Of a stretch of DNA of 24,010 nt, positions 15,906-24,010 are shown piece by piece. The notes under the pieces are model-generated. The model was given only the letters and a program-made list of their open reading frames with translations. It was not told the DNA's origin and ran no database searches. Made by a program: the position numbers and the translations under genes. Position 1 is the first letter of the stretch, and each line of letters begins with the position of its first letter. Origin of the DNA: CAZXEU01 sp964639665 (GTDB lineage: Bacteria > Bacteroidota > Rhodothermia > Rhodothermales > Bin80). Location of the stretch: the NCBI GenBank assembly GCA_964639665.1, contig CAZXEU010000031.1:1-24010 (forward strand), given 5' to 3'.

Positions 15906-17003
15906 ATGAATTCAAGCAATCGCACCTGGCGAGCCGTCGCTGCGGCGGCGCTGCTTGCCTCTTCGGCCGGCGCATGCACCTCAGGAGGTATCGCCAACCG
16001 GATCCTGACTCCTGCTCACGTGGATTTCGGCGAGCTGTTTGTGCCCGAGGATACGACACGACTTGACAACTCGGTACTGATAGGCCGCATCTGGATGCTG
16101 GACGTAAACGCGAACGGTGAACTCCTCGTGCTCGACACACAGAGTCAGGGCGTGTACCTGTTCTCCACCGGCGGAGAGCTCGTGCGGGCGATGACTGTCA
16201 CCGATTGCCATCCAGAGGCAGCGGTCAACTTCACGTCGCAAGCCACCTTTCTGGACGAATCGCACATTGCCGTATTGAATAACAGAGGCGTAATTGTTTT
16301 TGACCGGAACGGAGCGTGTGTCCGGGCTTCCATCGACGGAGATTTCGCGACGAGTTCCGGTGGAATCTGCTCCCATCGGGATACTGTCTTTACCATGCCG
16401 TTCGCGGTACGCGACAGCTCGTTCATACGGGCCTACGGCGCAGACTTCATGCTGCTTGACCGGTTTGTGCTTCCCGCTCCGCAGTTCCCGATCCGGGCAG
16501 GCGTAACACCAACGTATGCCGGGTTTGCCATGGCATGCTTTGATGACGACGTTTGGTGGGTGTATTCGGAAAGCTTCGATGCGAGTCCCCGCTTGCAACA
16601 CTCCGATGCCACTCGATTCAAGCCGGATTTCTTCGTGGACCGAACACAGGATTATCCGGAATTTGGTATGGTAACACAGTCCAATATGCAGAGCGTGACC
16701 GAAAGGCTTAACAGGGCAGAAGCCGAAGCGACCCACGTGCTCGGAATGTTCGCGCTCGATGGCGAGACGCGCATGGTGGTGTACGGCAATATTGACTCCG
16801 GCAATGAAGAACTCGGAACCGGCGCGGTCCTTGCAAGCCACACCGGTCGTTTTGCGGGCGTCAGTACGCTGCTTTCGGGGTTTCCAGCCGCTACCGCGGA
16901 CGGGATGCTCTATATGGCTACTGATCCGGAAGATCGACCGGGCGGCGAGGCTGTCAACCCTGCCATTATCCGCTACCGGTTCGTCCCGCCGCCAGCCCGA
17001 TAG
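15906..17003 (+). CDS. 6-bladed beta-propeller lipoprotein (BF3404-like)
   Basis: 365 residues. The N-terminus NSSNRTWRAVAAAALLASSA followed by GACTSGG has a plausible lipobox (AGAC), suggesting lipid anchoring. The body shows repeated propeller-blade patterns of the 6-bladed family common in Bacteroidota: IGRIWMLDVNANGELLVLDT, SQGVYLFSTGGELVRAM, SHIAVLNNRGVIVFDRNGAC, then FMLLDRFVLP and HVLGMFALDGETRMVVYGN. Such proteins are predicted to be extracytoplasmic and to bind ligands or other envelope proteins; no catalytic residues are expected. It is preceded by a 342-base gap and followed by a long gap, so it is probably monocistronic. Length is normal for the family. A start at ATG 15906 is preferred because the signal follows at once. 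Confidence 0.75.
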   Translation: MNSSNRTWRAVAAAALLASSAGACTSGGIANRILTPAHVDFGELFVPEDTTRLDNSVLIGRIWMLDVNANGELLVLDTQSQGVYLFSTGGELVRAMTVTDCHPEAAVNFTSQATFLDESHIAVLNNRGVIVFDRNGACVRASIDGDFATSSGGICSHRDTVFTMPFAVRDSSFIRAYGADFMLLDRFVLPAPQFPIRAGVTPTYAGFAMACFDDDVWWVYSESFDASPRLQHSDATRFKPDFFVDRTQDYPEFGMVTQSNMQSVTERLNRAEAEATHVLGMFALDGETRMVVYGNIDSGNEELGTGAVLASHTGRFAGVSTLLSGFPAATADGMLYMATDPEDRPGGEAVNPAIIRYRFVPPPAR

Positions 17004-17326
17004 CGAGCGGGCTGATCACGCCAAGCAGCAGACCCGGTTCTTCGGCTGCTGCAATCCGGCTCGATGAAAGGCTAGCCAAGGCCGGCAAGGATCAGAGCAA
17101 CTGTGCAGGACTCTGGCCGACACCGGGTATGCGCCGGGCGGTGAAGCGCGCCTCTATCACAGGGCAGCGCCAGCCATTGGTGTGCGGCCGTCCAGCGCGG
17201 TTTCCTCTTATCCGAAGTGGCGAATCCAGAATCGTACGCCCGGGCATGGCTACATTTGGGCCGGCTCTCGTGACCGGGTCAACAAGCAATTCCGAAAAGG
17301 AATTCTCGTGGCAGCCTTGCGTCGGC
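17004..17326. other. Intergenic region downstream of two convergent genes
   Basis: No gene is supported between the beta-propeller stop (plus) and the end of the DUF433-like frame (minus). I looked here for a PIN-type toxin that usually partners DUF433 proteins and found none. A small hairpin, AATTCC GAAAA GGAATT, lies at about 17288-17304, just beyond the DUF433-like stop; it has no T-run. Confidence 0.5.
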
Positions 17327-18028
17327 TTATCGCGCTGCCGCATAGGCAACAGCGTTCTGTACCTGCGCCGCTCTCAGCCGGTAGGATTCGGCAATCCCCG
17401 CGACGAACCCCCCTACACCAAACCTGTCCCGGACGCCAGTTACCACAGCACCAGTCCCGGCGACCACACGCTGACCAGACCGCACCCCGGGGTCCAACTT
17501 TGCGCTTTTCGCAGTCGAATCCTCGATCCAAGGATACAGCGCATCCGGGAGATTGCCACTGCCGTATTCCATGCGCACCAGATATTGCCTGGCAATCTCT
17601 GGAATGGAGGCCAGGCCGTCGCGTACGGCATTTGGCAATTCGGTCACCGCGCGGTTGAAGCGCTTGTTTGCCGGCTCTCGCAGACTCTTGTCCATCAGGG
17701 GATGCCGAGTCACCAGCGTGGCCGCCAAGATTTTCGCGGCTGCCCTGATCCTGCGACAGGTAATGCGATACCTGCTGCGAAGGGTTTGGGTCGCTAACAA
17801 CTCCGCTACATGAACAAAGCACAGGGTCCTGACGAAATCAATCAGGTGTGGCGAAAGCTGAATGCCTGGTGATGAAGCAGCCAGATCCCCTGCAAGCCAG
17901 TCTCTTGCTGTGGAGTGCGGAAATCGCAGGGCCCGCGCCGTGCAGGCTCCCGAGTACAGCGGTAGCTCGCCGCGGTGAGGCGGATTGCTATGCGCGTGGA
18001 ATACTTCCCTCCTATTCCGCTTTTGCGA
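17327..18028 (-). CDS. DUF433 antitoxin-like protein with N-terminal helix-turn-helix, start unclear (possible pseudogene)
   Basis: The minus strand is open for about 234 codons, from just after TAG 18029-18031 to TAA 17327-17329. The likely protein begins near LPLYSGACTARALRFPHSTA (about 17908-17968), a MerR-like helix-turn-helix as in DUF433 proteins. The middle has LIDFVRTLCFVHVAELLATQ, RRIRAAAKIL and TRHPLMDKSL. The C-terminus has the DUF433 core: LDPGVRSGQRVVAGTGAVVT, GVRDRFGVGGFVAGIAESY, then AAQVQNAVAYA. In the family such proteins are DNA-binding antitoxins of VapB45/VapC45-type pairs. The usual G-x-P-V reads GQRVV here and no ATG, GTG or TTG lies ahead of the helix-turn-helix; TTG 17798-17800 is the first standard start and would remove it. 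This suggests decay or a non-standard start. No toxin gene is adjacent. Confidence 0.6.
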   Translation of the reverse strand, partial: SQKRNRREVFHAHSNPPHRGELPLYSGACTARALRFPHSTARDWLAGDLAASSPGIQLSPHLIDFVRTLCFVHVAELLATQTLRSRYRITCRRIRAAAKILAATLVTRHPLMDKSLREPANKRFNRAVTELPNAVRDGLASIPEIARQYLVRMEYGSGNLPDALYPWIEDSTAKSAKLDPGVRSGQRVVAGTGAVVTGVRDRFGVGGFVAGIAESYRLRAAQVQNAVAYAAAR

Positions 18029-18262
18029 CTAAGCTACATCAACGACTATACTCCGCAGCCGGTTGCGATACACGTACCGGCCCTGGCGTGGACAAGGCAT
18101 TCTTCGCCAGGAATGGTCGCGCAATGGAGCGCCCCTCGGAATCCGGCCGGGGACTCCCGGCGCTCCGGCACCTGCACCTCCAGCACCGCACGCAGGTCAC
18201 GGCACGTGCACCGGACGCAACAATCCGAGTCGGCAGGCGATTCCCCCGCTCGTTCGACGTAA

Positions 18263-19042
18263 CTACCGAGCCTTCGAGTTCGACCCTCCCCGCTTCACGA
18301 CCGTGAGTCGCGTATAAGGCACCAACCAGACCGAGCCGGGACAACTTACCTTGGCCGTCTTGGGGTTCTTGCGCACGACAACGTCCTTGCAGACTCGTTT
18401 CTTGCCCTCGAACGTGACCGTGTCACCGACCCTAATATCTGACCTGGCGGCCAGCCGCCTATTCCGCATCTCGTCGGGTTCTGGAGCACAGGATTTGGGC
18501 CTTGCTCCAATGCGGACGGCGATCGATTTCCACGCCGGACCATGACCGGCCCCGGGCCCCGCCAGCGCGTGCGCGATTTCGTGCAGAATGACGTCGGTGA
18601 CCAGCTCAGGAGGCTTTTGAACCGCGTGCATCCGGCTTATCAGTATCCGCTTCGTTGCCCATTCGCACGCGCCCAGCTGTCTTCGCGTACTATTGAAATC
18701 AATTGACCAATCACGGAGTCCGTATCGATCCATGAGCTCCCGGGCCTCATCGGCTACTTCAAAAAGGCGTACCCCCCTGTCGTAACGCCCATCCCGGATT
18801 TCCGTGCTTCGGTGTACCAGTGCCTCGTAAGGCACATCCCATAATGCCGTGCCGGATGTTACCATGGCACGCTTTGGGTTCAGCTTCCCTATCGTACCGA
18901 CCAAGATTCCCCTCCGGCCGGCGCGGTTTGCTACCCTGTCTCCAACCTCGAACAGGACCTGTCTGTTTGTGCCGCGCATGAAGCGATCAAGCCTCTTACT
19001 GCGTGCCTTATCGTTTTCCAATGGTCGCTCTTTTATACGCAT
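18263..19042 (-). CDS. SprT-like zinc metallopeptidase flanked by two copies of a small beta domain
   Basis: 259 residues. The SprT-like core (about 88-185) has the zinc motif HEIAH at residues 154-158 in VTDVILHEIAHALAG, and the third ligand His167 in GHGPAWK, with RLFEVADEARELMDRYGL before it. SprT/Spartan-type proteases cleave DNA-protein crosslinks in eukaryotes; bacterial roles are less clear. On each side lies a similar 45-residue segment: residues 33-76 (VGDRV, LNPKRAMV, LWDVPYEALV) and residues 205-248 (VGDTVTF, KNPKTAKV, VWLVPYTRLTVV). These look like duplicated SH3-like modules. There is no Cys-rich zinc finger of the canonical SprT kind. ATG 19040-19042 is used; Met22 is an alternative. 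It is transcribed towards the DUF433-like gene. Confidence 0.85.
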   Translation of the reverse strand: MRIKERPLENDKARSKRLDRFMRGTNRQVLFEVGDRVANRAGRRGILVGTIGKLNPKRAMVTSGTALWDVPYEALVHRSTEIRDGRYDRGVRLFEVADEARELMDRYGLRDWSIDFNSTRRQLGACEWATKRILISRMHAVQKPPELVTDVILHEIAHALAGPGAGHGPAWKSIAVRIGARPKSCAPEPDEMRNRRLAARSDIRVGDTVTFEGKKRVCKDVVVRKNPKTAKVSCPGSVWLVPYTRLTVVKRGGSNSKAR

Positions 19043-20147
19043 TCAAAGCGGCATCGTAACCAGTCAGGCTCCATTGCACTGCTTGTACGGATCCGCGGTT
19101 ATACTAAACGTTCCCGCCAAGGACTGGCCACCGGGAAATATGGTGTCCGTTTCCCAGGCGCCTTTGCAGCGTACTCAGATTCCGGTCGGGAAATTCCGTT
19201 GCCGTAAAGCACAGAATCAACCTCCTTGTGTCAAGTTGCGGAGGAATCGCCGACCTGGATTATAATTAATTGCGACTTTAGTTCGACCTGTTTAAGAGCC
19301 GCCGGCCTCGCGATCTCGCGTTACCCAACAGCTGGACGGTCTAATCCTGGACAAGGCGAATCTGCGTCCATCCTGCTCGCATGAGCTGGTAGCCGGGCAG
19401 GGGACATTGCCCGTGCCAAGGGGACTTTCCGGCCACCGAATTTGTAGGGACCAACGATAACTCGCTCGGTGACCGCTTCGGGCGATGTTTCGGGCCAAGC
19501 CAAGTTCGACGGTACGTTACTGCGTGGTTTTACTCAGTAACGTACCCTCAAGAAATGCAGACTCTCAGATACCCACATGAATCGCACAGAGTAGTACTCG
19601 TACCGAGGAATTGGACCATGCACTTCAACGCGAACTGCGGTCCGAGACATGATTGGCAATCCGGCGGTTGCATCTCAAGTCCTCCGGGCCTTTAAGCGGT
19701 AGTACTTGCTGCCAGCAGGCTGTCCCGCTCAGCCCGAAATCTGCAGCAACCGAATGGCTCGGGCCCACGGATATTGACCGCGCTCCAAGGGAGCCTCGCT
19801 GACTGATTCGATGCTTTGTCGGCCATGCACCGCGCGATGCTTGAGGCGGCGGCGAGGGTTGACCACTCTATGAAGGAAATGTCCTCCGACGGCAGAATCC
19901 AGTGACTTAGTCCACCAACGCGCGTTATGAGCGACAAAGGGGAATTACTTGGTAACTCGATTGAACCTGTATTGGCTTAGGAGGCCTGAATCCGCATGAA
20001 TCCCTGCATGGAATAACCCTGAGCGGCAAATCCAGACTCCCTGTAAGCCCCCATGATTGCTTAACTTCAGATTTGCATGTAGCAATGAACTTTGACCGTC
20101 CGGCAAGGTCTTGCGGAACCAGCGAAGTTCGCCGCCGTCACATTTTC
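19043..20147. other. Long non-coding region
   Basis: About 1.1 kb without a supported gene. It holds a perfect 12-bp inverted repeat (19511-19546) and a good AGGAGG at about 19979-19984 that precedes only a seven-codon frame (ATG 19996, ending TAA 20016). A minus-strand frame at 19692-19970 (RVGGLSHWILPSEDISFIEW) is protein-like but unrecognised, and may be the remnant of a lost gene. No tRNA or transposase was seen. Confidence 0.5.
19511..19546. repeat. Perfect 12-bp inverted repeat
   Basis: GGTACGTTACTG (19511-19522) is followed after a 12-base loop by its exact complement CAGTAACGTACC (19535-19546). There is no T-run on either side, so it is not a standard terminator. It may be an operator, a recombination or transposon-end remnant, or an RNA hairpin. 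Only the symmetry is certain. Confidence 0.75.
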
Positions 20148-20456
20148 ATGACTGGTAACGAGCCGGAAGACCTGCCCATATCCCAGTCCCCTGTAAAGGA
20201 TTCGGAATGGGCAGCGGACCGGGCCCAGTTATTCGACATATTAACGCGTGCCGGCCTGCAGGGCCGTGATGCGCACGTATTCACACAATTGGTCGAGGAA
20301 ATGGCCTCCGCGAATCTCATCCATCGCTTCGAAAGCAAACTCGAGGCGCAGAACGCAAAGCTGGATGCTCAGACATCCAAGTTTAACCTGCTGCTGTGGT
20401 TCGTAGGAACCGGAGTTGCCGCCCTTATCGCTATAGCGGCTGCCCTCTTGGCGTAA
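20148..20456 (+). CDS. Small coiled-coil protein with C-terminal transmembrane helix
   Basis: 102 residues from ATG 20148; ATG 20085 or TTG 20073 would add 21-25 residues of unlikely composition. An acidic N-terminus (TGNEPEDLPISQ) is followed by a helical region (AQLFDILTRAGLQGRDAHVF, TQLVEEMASANL) and a short coiled coil with regular spacing (FESKLEAQNAKLDAQTSKF). A hydrophobic helix (LLLWFVGTGVAALIAIAAAL) ends at the C-terminus. The pattern resembles small bacterial proteins of the DUF1640/CCDC90 kind, usually tail-anchored in the inner membrane and of unknown function. It converges with the helicase-nuclease gene, so a joint role is not implied by an operon. A weak hairpin CAGCC/GGCTG (20642-20658) lies between the two genes. 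Confidence 0.6.
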   Translation: MTGNEPEDLPISQSPVKDSEWAADRAQLFDILTRAGLQGRDAHVFTQLVEEMASANLIHRFESKLEAQNAKLDAQTSKFNLLLWFVGTGVAALIAIAAALLA

Positions 20457-20693
20457 GGTCTAGAATCCGGGTATCGGTCGCTCTTGAGTAGTGATCTGGT
20501 CCCTTATGCCGTAAAGGACAGAAGAGTAGGCGCTAGCGTTGCAGTGTGGAACTACCGGATTGTGAAAGCTACATACGGATGCGACCCGGCACATCGGACG
20601 TGCAGTGCATTGCGCGCCGTGCGTGCATATTGGGTGGCAAGCAGCCCCTTTTTGGCTGGTCGCGCAGATCCTTCCTTGTCAATTCATCGTCGG

Positions 20694-23600
20694 TCAGGGC
20701 ATCCGCAATAGGCCATCGGACAGGACCAGGCCCCCCTCTTTGACTGCATCCTCAACGATCGATTCCAGGTGCACTCGCAGCGCCTTGCGCAGTGTCGTGT
20801 AGCCAAACATCCGGGACACCTCCTTGGCGCAGTCTTCGACGCTGACGGAAATGCATCGCTCAACCACGGCGCGAGCCGCCTCGTGGATCTCAGCCGGCGG
20901 AAGCATCTCGGGCTGGCGCATGTAAGCGGGCAGATGGCTCCGGTCCCTCACGGTTACGGGATTTTGCCGGTCGCACCGGTCCAGGAAAAGCCTCGACCGG
21001 TCGGTCCGGATCATGTTTCGCCCTTCAGCCTGGTTTGTGGCGTGATTTAGCGTCTCCCTGATCCGGTTGCCCATGCGCTGATTGCCCCAGGAGGCATTCA
21101 GGCGCCTGGCCACAAGCTCCCGGTGCACCGGCCCCTCTACCCGCACGATGTCCTTGATGAATCCTACCAGGCTTTCAAGGCTGGCTTCGTGGATGGGGAT
21201 TTCCGACCCGTTGCTCACCCGGAGTTGCGATTCCCGGTAAAGAGGGCACTCGTAACCGCCTTCCGGCTCGTATGCCGCCCGCTTCACCCCGGCCCTTGGT
21301 GAAGCGGGCTTCCTAGGGCGTGCGGGGCCCCGGGCGCGTGCGCTCTCAATGGCGCTTACCAGCTTCCGCGTTTCCGCGGCCTGATTCTGGAACCAGTCCG
21401 TACTCCATATCCGGTGAAACCGCCAGCCCTTCGATTCCAGGACGGCCTGCCGCAGACGGTCGCGCTCGCGCGCCCAGCTGGAACTGTGGTACCGCGCCCC
21501 GTCGCACTCTACCGCCAGAATGAAGCTCCCCTCTTCCTCCGGATCGTGTACGGCCAGATCTATCCGGAAGCCCGCAGACCCTACCTGTGGCGTTACGCGA
21601 TAGCCCTGCAGGTGCAGGACGCGGGCCACCGATTCCTCGAACGGACTGTCCATGCCGGCTCCCGTCACCACCGGCACATCCAGCTCGCCGTGTTCCGCGT
21701 ATCTGAGGAAACGCTTCAGCACCCTTGGGCCCGCGTGCCTGGCGGCATTGATGCGGATATCGCCGTGGCGAATCGAGGCAAAGACCCGGCACCTGCGCTT
21801 CGCACGCGTAAAGAGCACATTGAGGCGACGCTCACCGCCCTCCGAAGAAAGAGGGCCGAAGCTCTGCGACATGTATCCGTCTGCATCCTTGCCGTAGCCA
21901 ATGGAGATGAAAATGACGTCGCGCTCGTCTCCCTGGACGTTTTCCAGGTTCTTGACGAAAAAAGCCTCTTCCTTGCCCTCCTTGCAGAACGCTTCCAGCT
22001 CAGGGTGTTCGGTGCGCATGTACTCCACCCTGTTGCGAATGGCATCCCGCTGCGCGACCGAGAGCGCGACGACACCGAGGGCAAGAGCCGGCGTCTTGCG
22101 CGCGTGCTCAAGGACTGCCGCAGCCACTGTTTCGGCTTCCCTGGGGTTGGTCCGCTTCGTGCCGCGCAGGTACTCGCCGTCCACGAACGTGAAGCTGAGC
22201 CCCGTCTGATCGCCGGGCTGCTGAGGACTCGGCGGACAGATCAGCCTGTCCTCGTAGAATTCGAAGTTGGATACGGCGATCAGCGAGGGATGATGGGACC
22301 GGTAGTGCCACTGGAGCATCCCGCCGGGCATGCCGCGCGCTTCGCACAGCGATAGAACGCTTTCCATGTCGGCGACCTGTGCGGCCTGCAAACTGGCCAG
22401 GTCCACGGCGTAATCCTCTGCTTCCTCCCCCTGCATCTGCCGGTCAAAGAACGAGGTTGGCGGAAGCTGCTTCTGGTCGCCAACCACGACGACACTGGCG
22501 GACCGCATGATCGAACCCACAGCATCTTCCGGCCGCACCTGGCTTGCCTCGTCAATCAGCAGCAGATCGAAACCGAGCTTGCCCGGCGCCAGGTACTGCG
22601 CCACCGAAAGCGGACTCATCAGAAACACCGGCTTGGTCCTCTGCACAGCCTCTCCTGCCGATTCGAGCAGCCTGCGTATCGGCATGTGCCGGGTCTTCTT
22701 GCCCGCTTCCCCGCGCACTATCCCGACCTCTCCGGCTGATCCCCGGGGAATCCTGAGAAAATGCTCCAGCATTACTTCCTGTGAAGCCAGTTCCTGCAAC
22801 TTTTCATCGAGCCGCCGGAATTCCTCCACGGTGGCGCTGCGGCCTCGGCCGTCCAGCTCGTTCAGCCGGGGCTCCGCCTCGCACATGCGCTTCCAGACTG
22901 CCTCCGCGCGCACGAATTCAAGGACCTGCATCGCATGTTCGCAGCGCAGGCGGCCTTCGGCAATCGCTTCCCGGATCAATCCCAAACCAAGGTCGGAGGT
23001 ACTTCGCGCGGCCACAAGCAGCCGGTACCAGTCCTCCAGTTCCTCCACCGCATCCGTCCACGCCTCCAGGCGCCGATGGAGTTTGCCGATAGGGACCCCG
23101 ACCATGCCACCGGATCCGAAAGCGGCTTCCTGGTCGAGATCCAGCATTTCGGCAATGCCCTGCCAGTGGCTTTCCCAGTCCGTCCGGGCCTTTTCCAGCC
23201 GCGCGGCCAGCGCTGAAAGATCCGCGCCTTCAGTCAGTGCCGCTATCTGTCTTTGCACCGTCTCGGCCGATCCCGCGCGCGCCGCCTGAGAGCAAATCCA
23301 CTGTAGGCTCGGAAGGAGCGTGGAAACATCGGTCTCTTCCTCCTGCCACCGTCTGCCGGCGATAGCCATGCCCAGAGACGCCTGCCGCCGAATCTTCTCC
23401 CGCGAAGAGCCATACTCCACCAGTTGATCGAGGAGGGCGATACGGTTCGCGGCGGATTTGGGCGGCGCTCCCACACAGGCACCCTTAAGACGCGCCGCAG
23501 CGGCTCGGTAGCGGCTGCTCAGAAAGCGAAACAGCGACCGGCCGCGGGCCGCAATGGCCATCCGCTCCTCCTGCCACGACAATTCCAGCGCCGAATGGCT

Positions 23601-24010
23601 GACGCGGCCGAGCAGCTCCTGCCGCAGACCTTGCCAGACCGCTATTCGCTCAAGAAGCTCTTGCGCTGCCGGAGGATGCTCCATGACAGCCTCATTCTGG
23701 ACGACGCTGTCCACTTCGCGGGGCCGCTCCGCCAGCGCCGCGACCTGCGCATGAATTCCCTTCGCATCGGACACCGCGGAAGCCTGCTCGGCTCGGGCCA
23801 CCGCGGCCGCCGCATCGAGCGCCACTTCCAATTCGCCAAGGGCCTGGAAGGCCGTGCCCACATTGTCCTTCAGGCGGTCCCGGTCGATGGGGCCCAGCCT
23901 TTTGCCTGCCCCGCGCCACAAATGATCCCGCTCGCTGCCGAATTCATTCGTCAGCCCTGCCAGCTGCCTTACCGTTTCCAGACGCTCCTGGAACTCCCCG
24001 TCGGTCCAGT
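20694..24010 (-). CDS. Giant SF1 helicase - Vsr-like nuclease - DUF3320 protein, 5'-truncated by window edge
   Basis: The frame stays open through position 24010, so the N-terminus, including Walker A and any DUF4011 domain, is outside the window; about 1,105 residues are visible. The first part is a long helical insertion. Then come SF1 motifs: FDLLLIDEASQVRPEDAVGS (motif II, about 22520-22580), VVVVGDQKQLPPTSFF (motif III, about 22450-22500), MLQWHYRSHHPSL, VQGDERDVIFISIGYG (motif V) and RRLNVLFTRAKRR (motif VI, about 21795-21835). Next is a Vsr/DUF559-type endonuclease fold, with SPFEESVARVL, GFRIDLAVHD and ILAVECDGARYHSS (about 21420-21650). The C-terminus (from IHEASLESLVGFIKDIVRVE) matches DUF3320. 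From memory, this order equals the DUF4011-helicase-Vsr architecture (Hhe) reported as phage defence. It should bind and cut DNA in the cytoplasm. Nuclease acidic residues appear intact. Confidence 0.9.
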   Translation of the reverse strand, partial: WTDGEFQERLETVRQLAGLTNEFGSERDHLWRGAGKRLGPIDRDRLKDNVGTAFQALGELEVALDAAAAVARAEQASAVSDAKGIHAQVAALAERPREVDSVVQNEAVMEHPPAAQELLERIAVWQGLRQELLGRVSHSALELSWQEERMAIAARGRSLFRFLSSRYRAAAARLKGACVGAPPKSAANRIALLDQLVEYGSSREKIRRQASLGMAIAGRRWQEEETDVSTLLPSLQWICSQAARAGSAETVQRQIAALTEGADLSALAARLEKARTDWESHWQGIAEMLDLDQEAAFGSGGMVGVPIGKLHRRLEAWTDAVEELEDWYRLLVAARSTSDLGLGLIREAIAEGRLRCEHAMQVLEFVRAEAVWKRMCEAEPRLNELDGRGRSATVEEFRRLDEKLQELASQEVMLEHFLRIPRGSAGEVGIVRGEAGKKTRHMPIRRLLESAGEAVQRTKPVFLMSPLSVAQYLAPGKLGFDLLLIDEASQVRPEDAVGSIMRSASVVVVGDQKQLPPTSFFDRQMQGEEAEDYAVDLASLQAAQVADMESVLSLCEARGMPGGMLQWHYRSHHPSLIAVSNFEFYEDRLICPPSPQQPGDQTGLSFTFVDGEYLRGTKRTNPREAETVAAAVLEHARKTPALALGVVALSVAQRDAIRNRVEYMRTEHPELEAFCKEGKEEAFFVKNLENVQGDERDVIFISIGYGKDADGYMSQSFGPLSSEGGERRLNVLFTRAKRRCRVFASIRHGDIRINAARHAGPRVLKRFLRYAEHGELDVPVVTGAGMDSPFEESVARVLHLQGYRVTPQVGSAGFRIDLAVHDPEEEGSFILAVECDGARYHSSSWARERDRLRQAVLESKGWRFHRIWSTDWFQNQAAETRKLVSAIESARARGPARPRKPASPRAGVKRAAYEPEGGYECPLYRESQLRVSNGSEIPIHEASLESLVGFIKDIVRVEGPVHRELVARRLNASWGNQRMGNRIRETLNHATNQAEGRNMIRTDRSRLFLDRCDRQNPVTVRDRSHLPAYMRQPEMLPPAEIHEAARAVVERCISVSVEDCAKEVSRMFGYTTLRKALRVHLESIVEDAVKEGGLVLSDGLLRMP

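Noticed and set aside
17092..17349. Possible PIN-type toxin downstream of the DUF433-like gene
   Set aside because: The frame shows no acidic PIN residues or fold pattern and is not a recognisable protein.
17129..17797. 222-residue plus-strand open frame
   Set aside because: It lies opposite the DUF433-like frame, and its composition is typical of an antisense reading; the minus strand has recognisable domain motifs.
19692..19970. Minus-strand protein-like frame
   Set aside because: Plausible composition but no standard start context, no recognised family and only about 90 residues; kept only as a note in the gap entry.
20642..20658. CAGCC-CCTTTTT-GGCTG as terminator for the convergent pair
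   Set aside because: The stem is only 5 bp and the T-run is in the loop rather than after the stem.

Overview
The window is GC-rich, densely coding DNA from a bacterium that looks like a high-GC relative of the Bacteroidota, most likely Rhodothermota/Rhodothermales. This is inferred from gene content: a TonB-dependent receptor with an N-terminal carboxypeptidase-regulatory-like domain, a GWxTD-type protein, a long FG-GAP/ASPIC-UnbV lipoprotein, a 6-bladed beta-propeller lipoprotein, and few recognisable Shine-Dalgarno sequences. No rRNA, tRNA, CRISPR array or intact insertion sequence was seen.

Layout. (1) 1-971, minus: the 3'-truncated end of a secreted protein resembling HNH/DUF1524-type nucleases, with a damaged catalytic motif and no ATG. 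(2) 1318-7503, minus: a compact run of four genes in transcription order, namely a CRTAC1-type FG-GAP lipoprotein, an M24 Xaa-Pro peptidase (ATGA overlap), a family-4 glycosyltransferase (2-base gap) and an RsbW-like anti-sigma kinase (56-base gap). (3) Diverging from this, plus strand: a GWxTD-like exported protein, a TonB-dependent receptor and a Gfo/Idh/MocA oxidoreductase (7561-13581). (4) A gene-poor stretch, then an OprO/OprP-like porin (14553-15563) and a beta-propeller lipoprotein (15906-17003). (5) An accessory-looking right half with long non-coding stretches: a previously easy-to-miss, start-less DUF433 antitoxin-like frame on the minus strand (17327-18028), a SprT-like metallopeptidase flanked by two copies of a small beta domain, a strong 12-bp inverted repeat, a small coiled-coil membrane protein, and the C-terminal two thirds or so of a giant SF1 helicase / Vsr-like nuclease / DUF3320 protein running off the right edge.

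Functionally, the left and middle parts are mostly cell-envelope biology (outer-membrane uptake, surface lipoproteins, glycan transfer, and a phosphorylation-type switch). The right part is DNA-transaction or defence biology. The helicase-nuclease resembles single-gene phage-defence proteins of the DUF4011-helicase-Vsr type. The best candidates for something unusual are the degenerate nuclease fused to a beta-rich tail, the SprT protein with duplicated flanking domains, and the apparently decaying DUF433 gene without a partner toxin. I did not find a clearly new multi-gene system.
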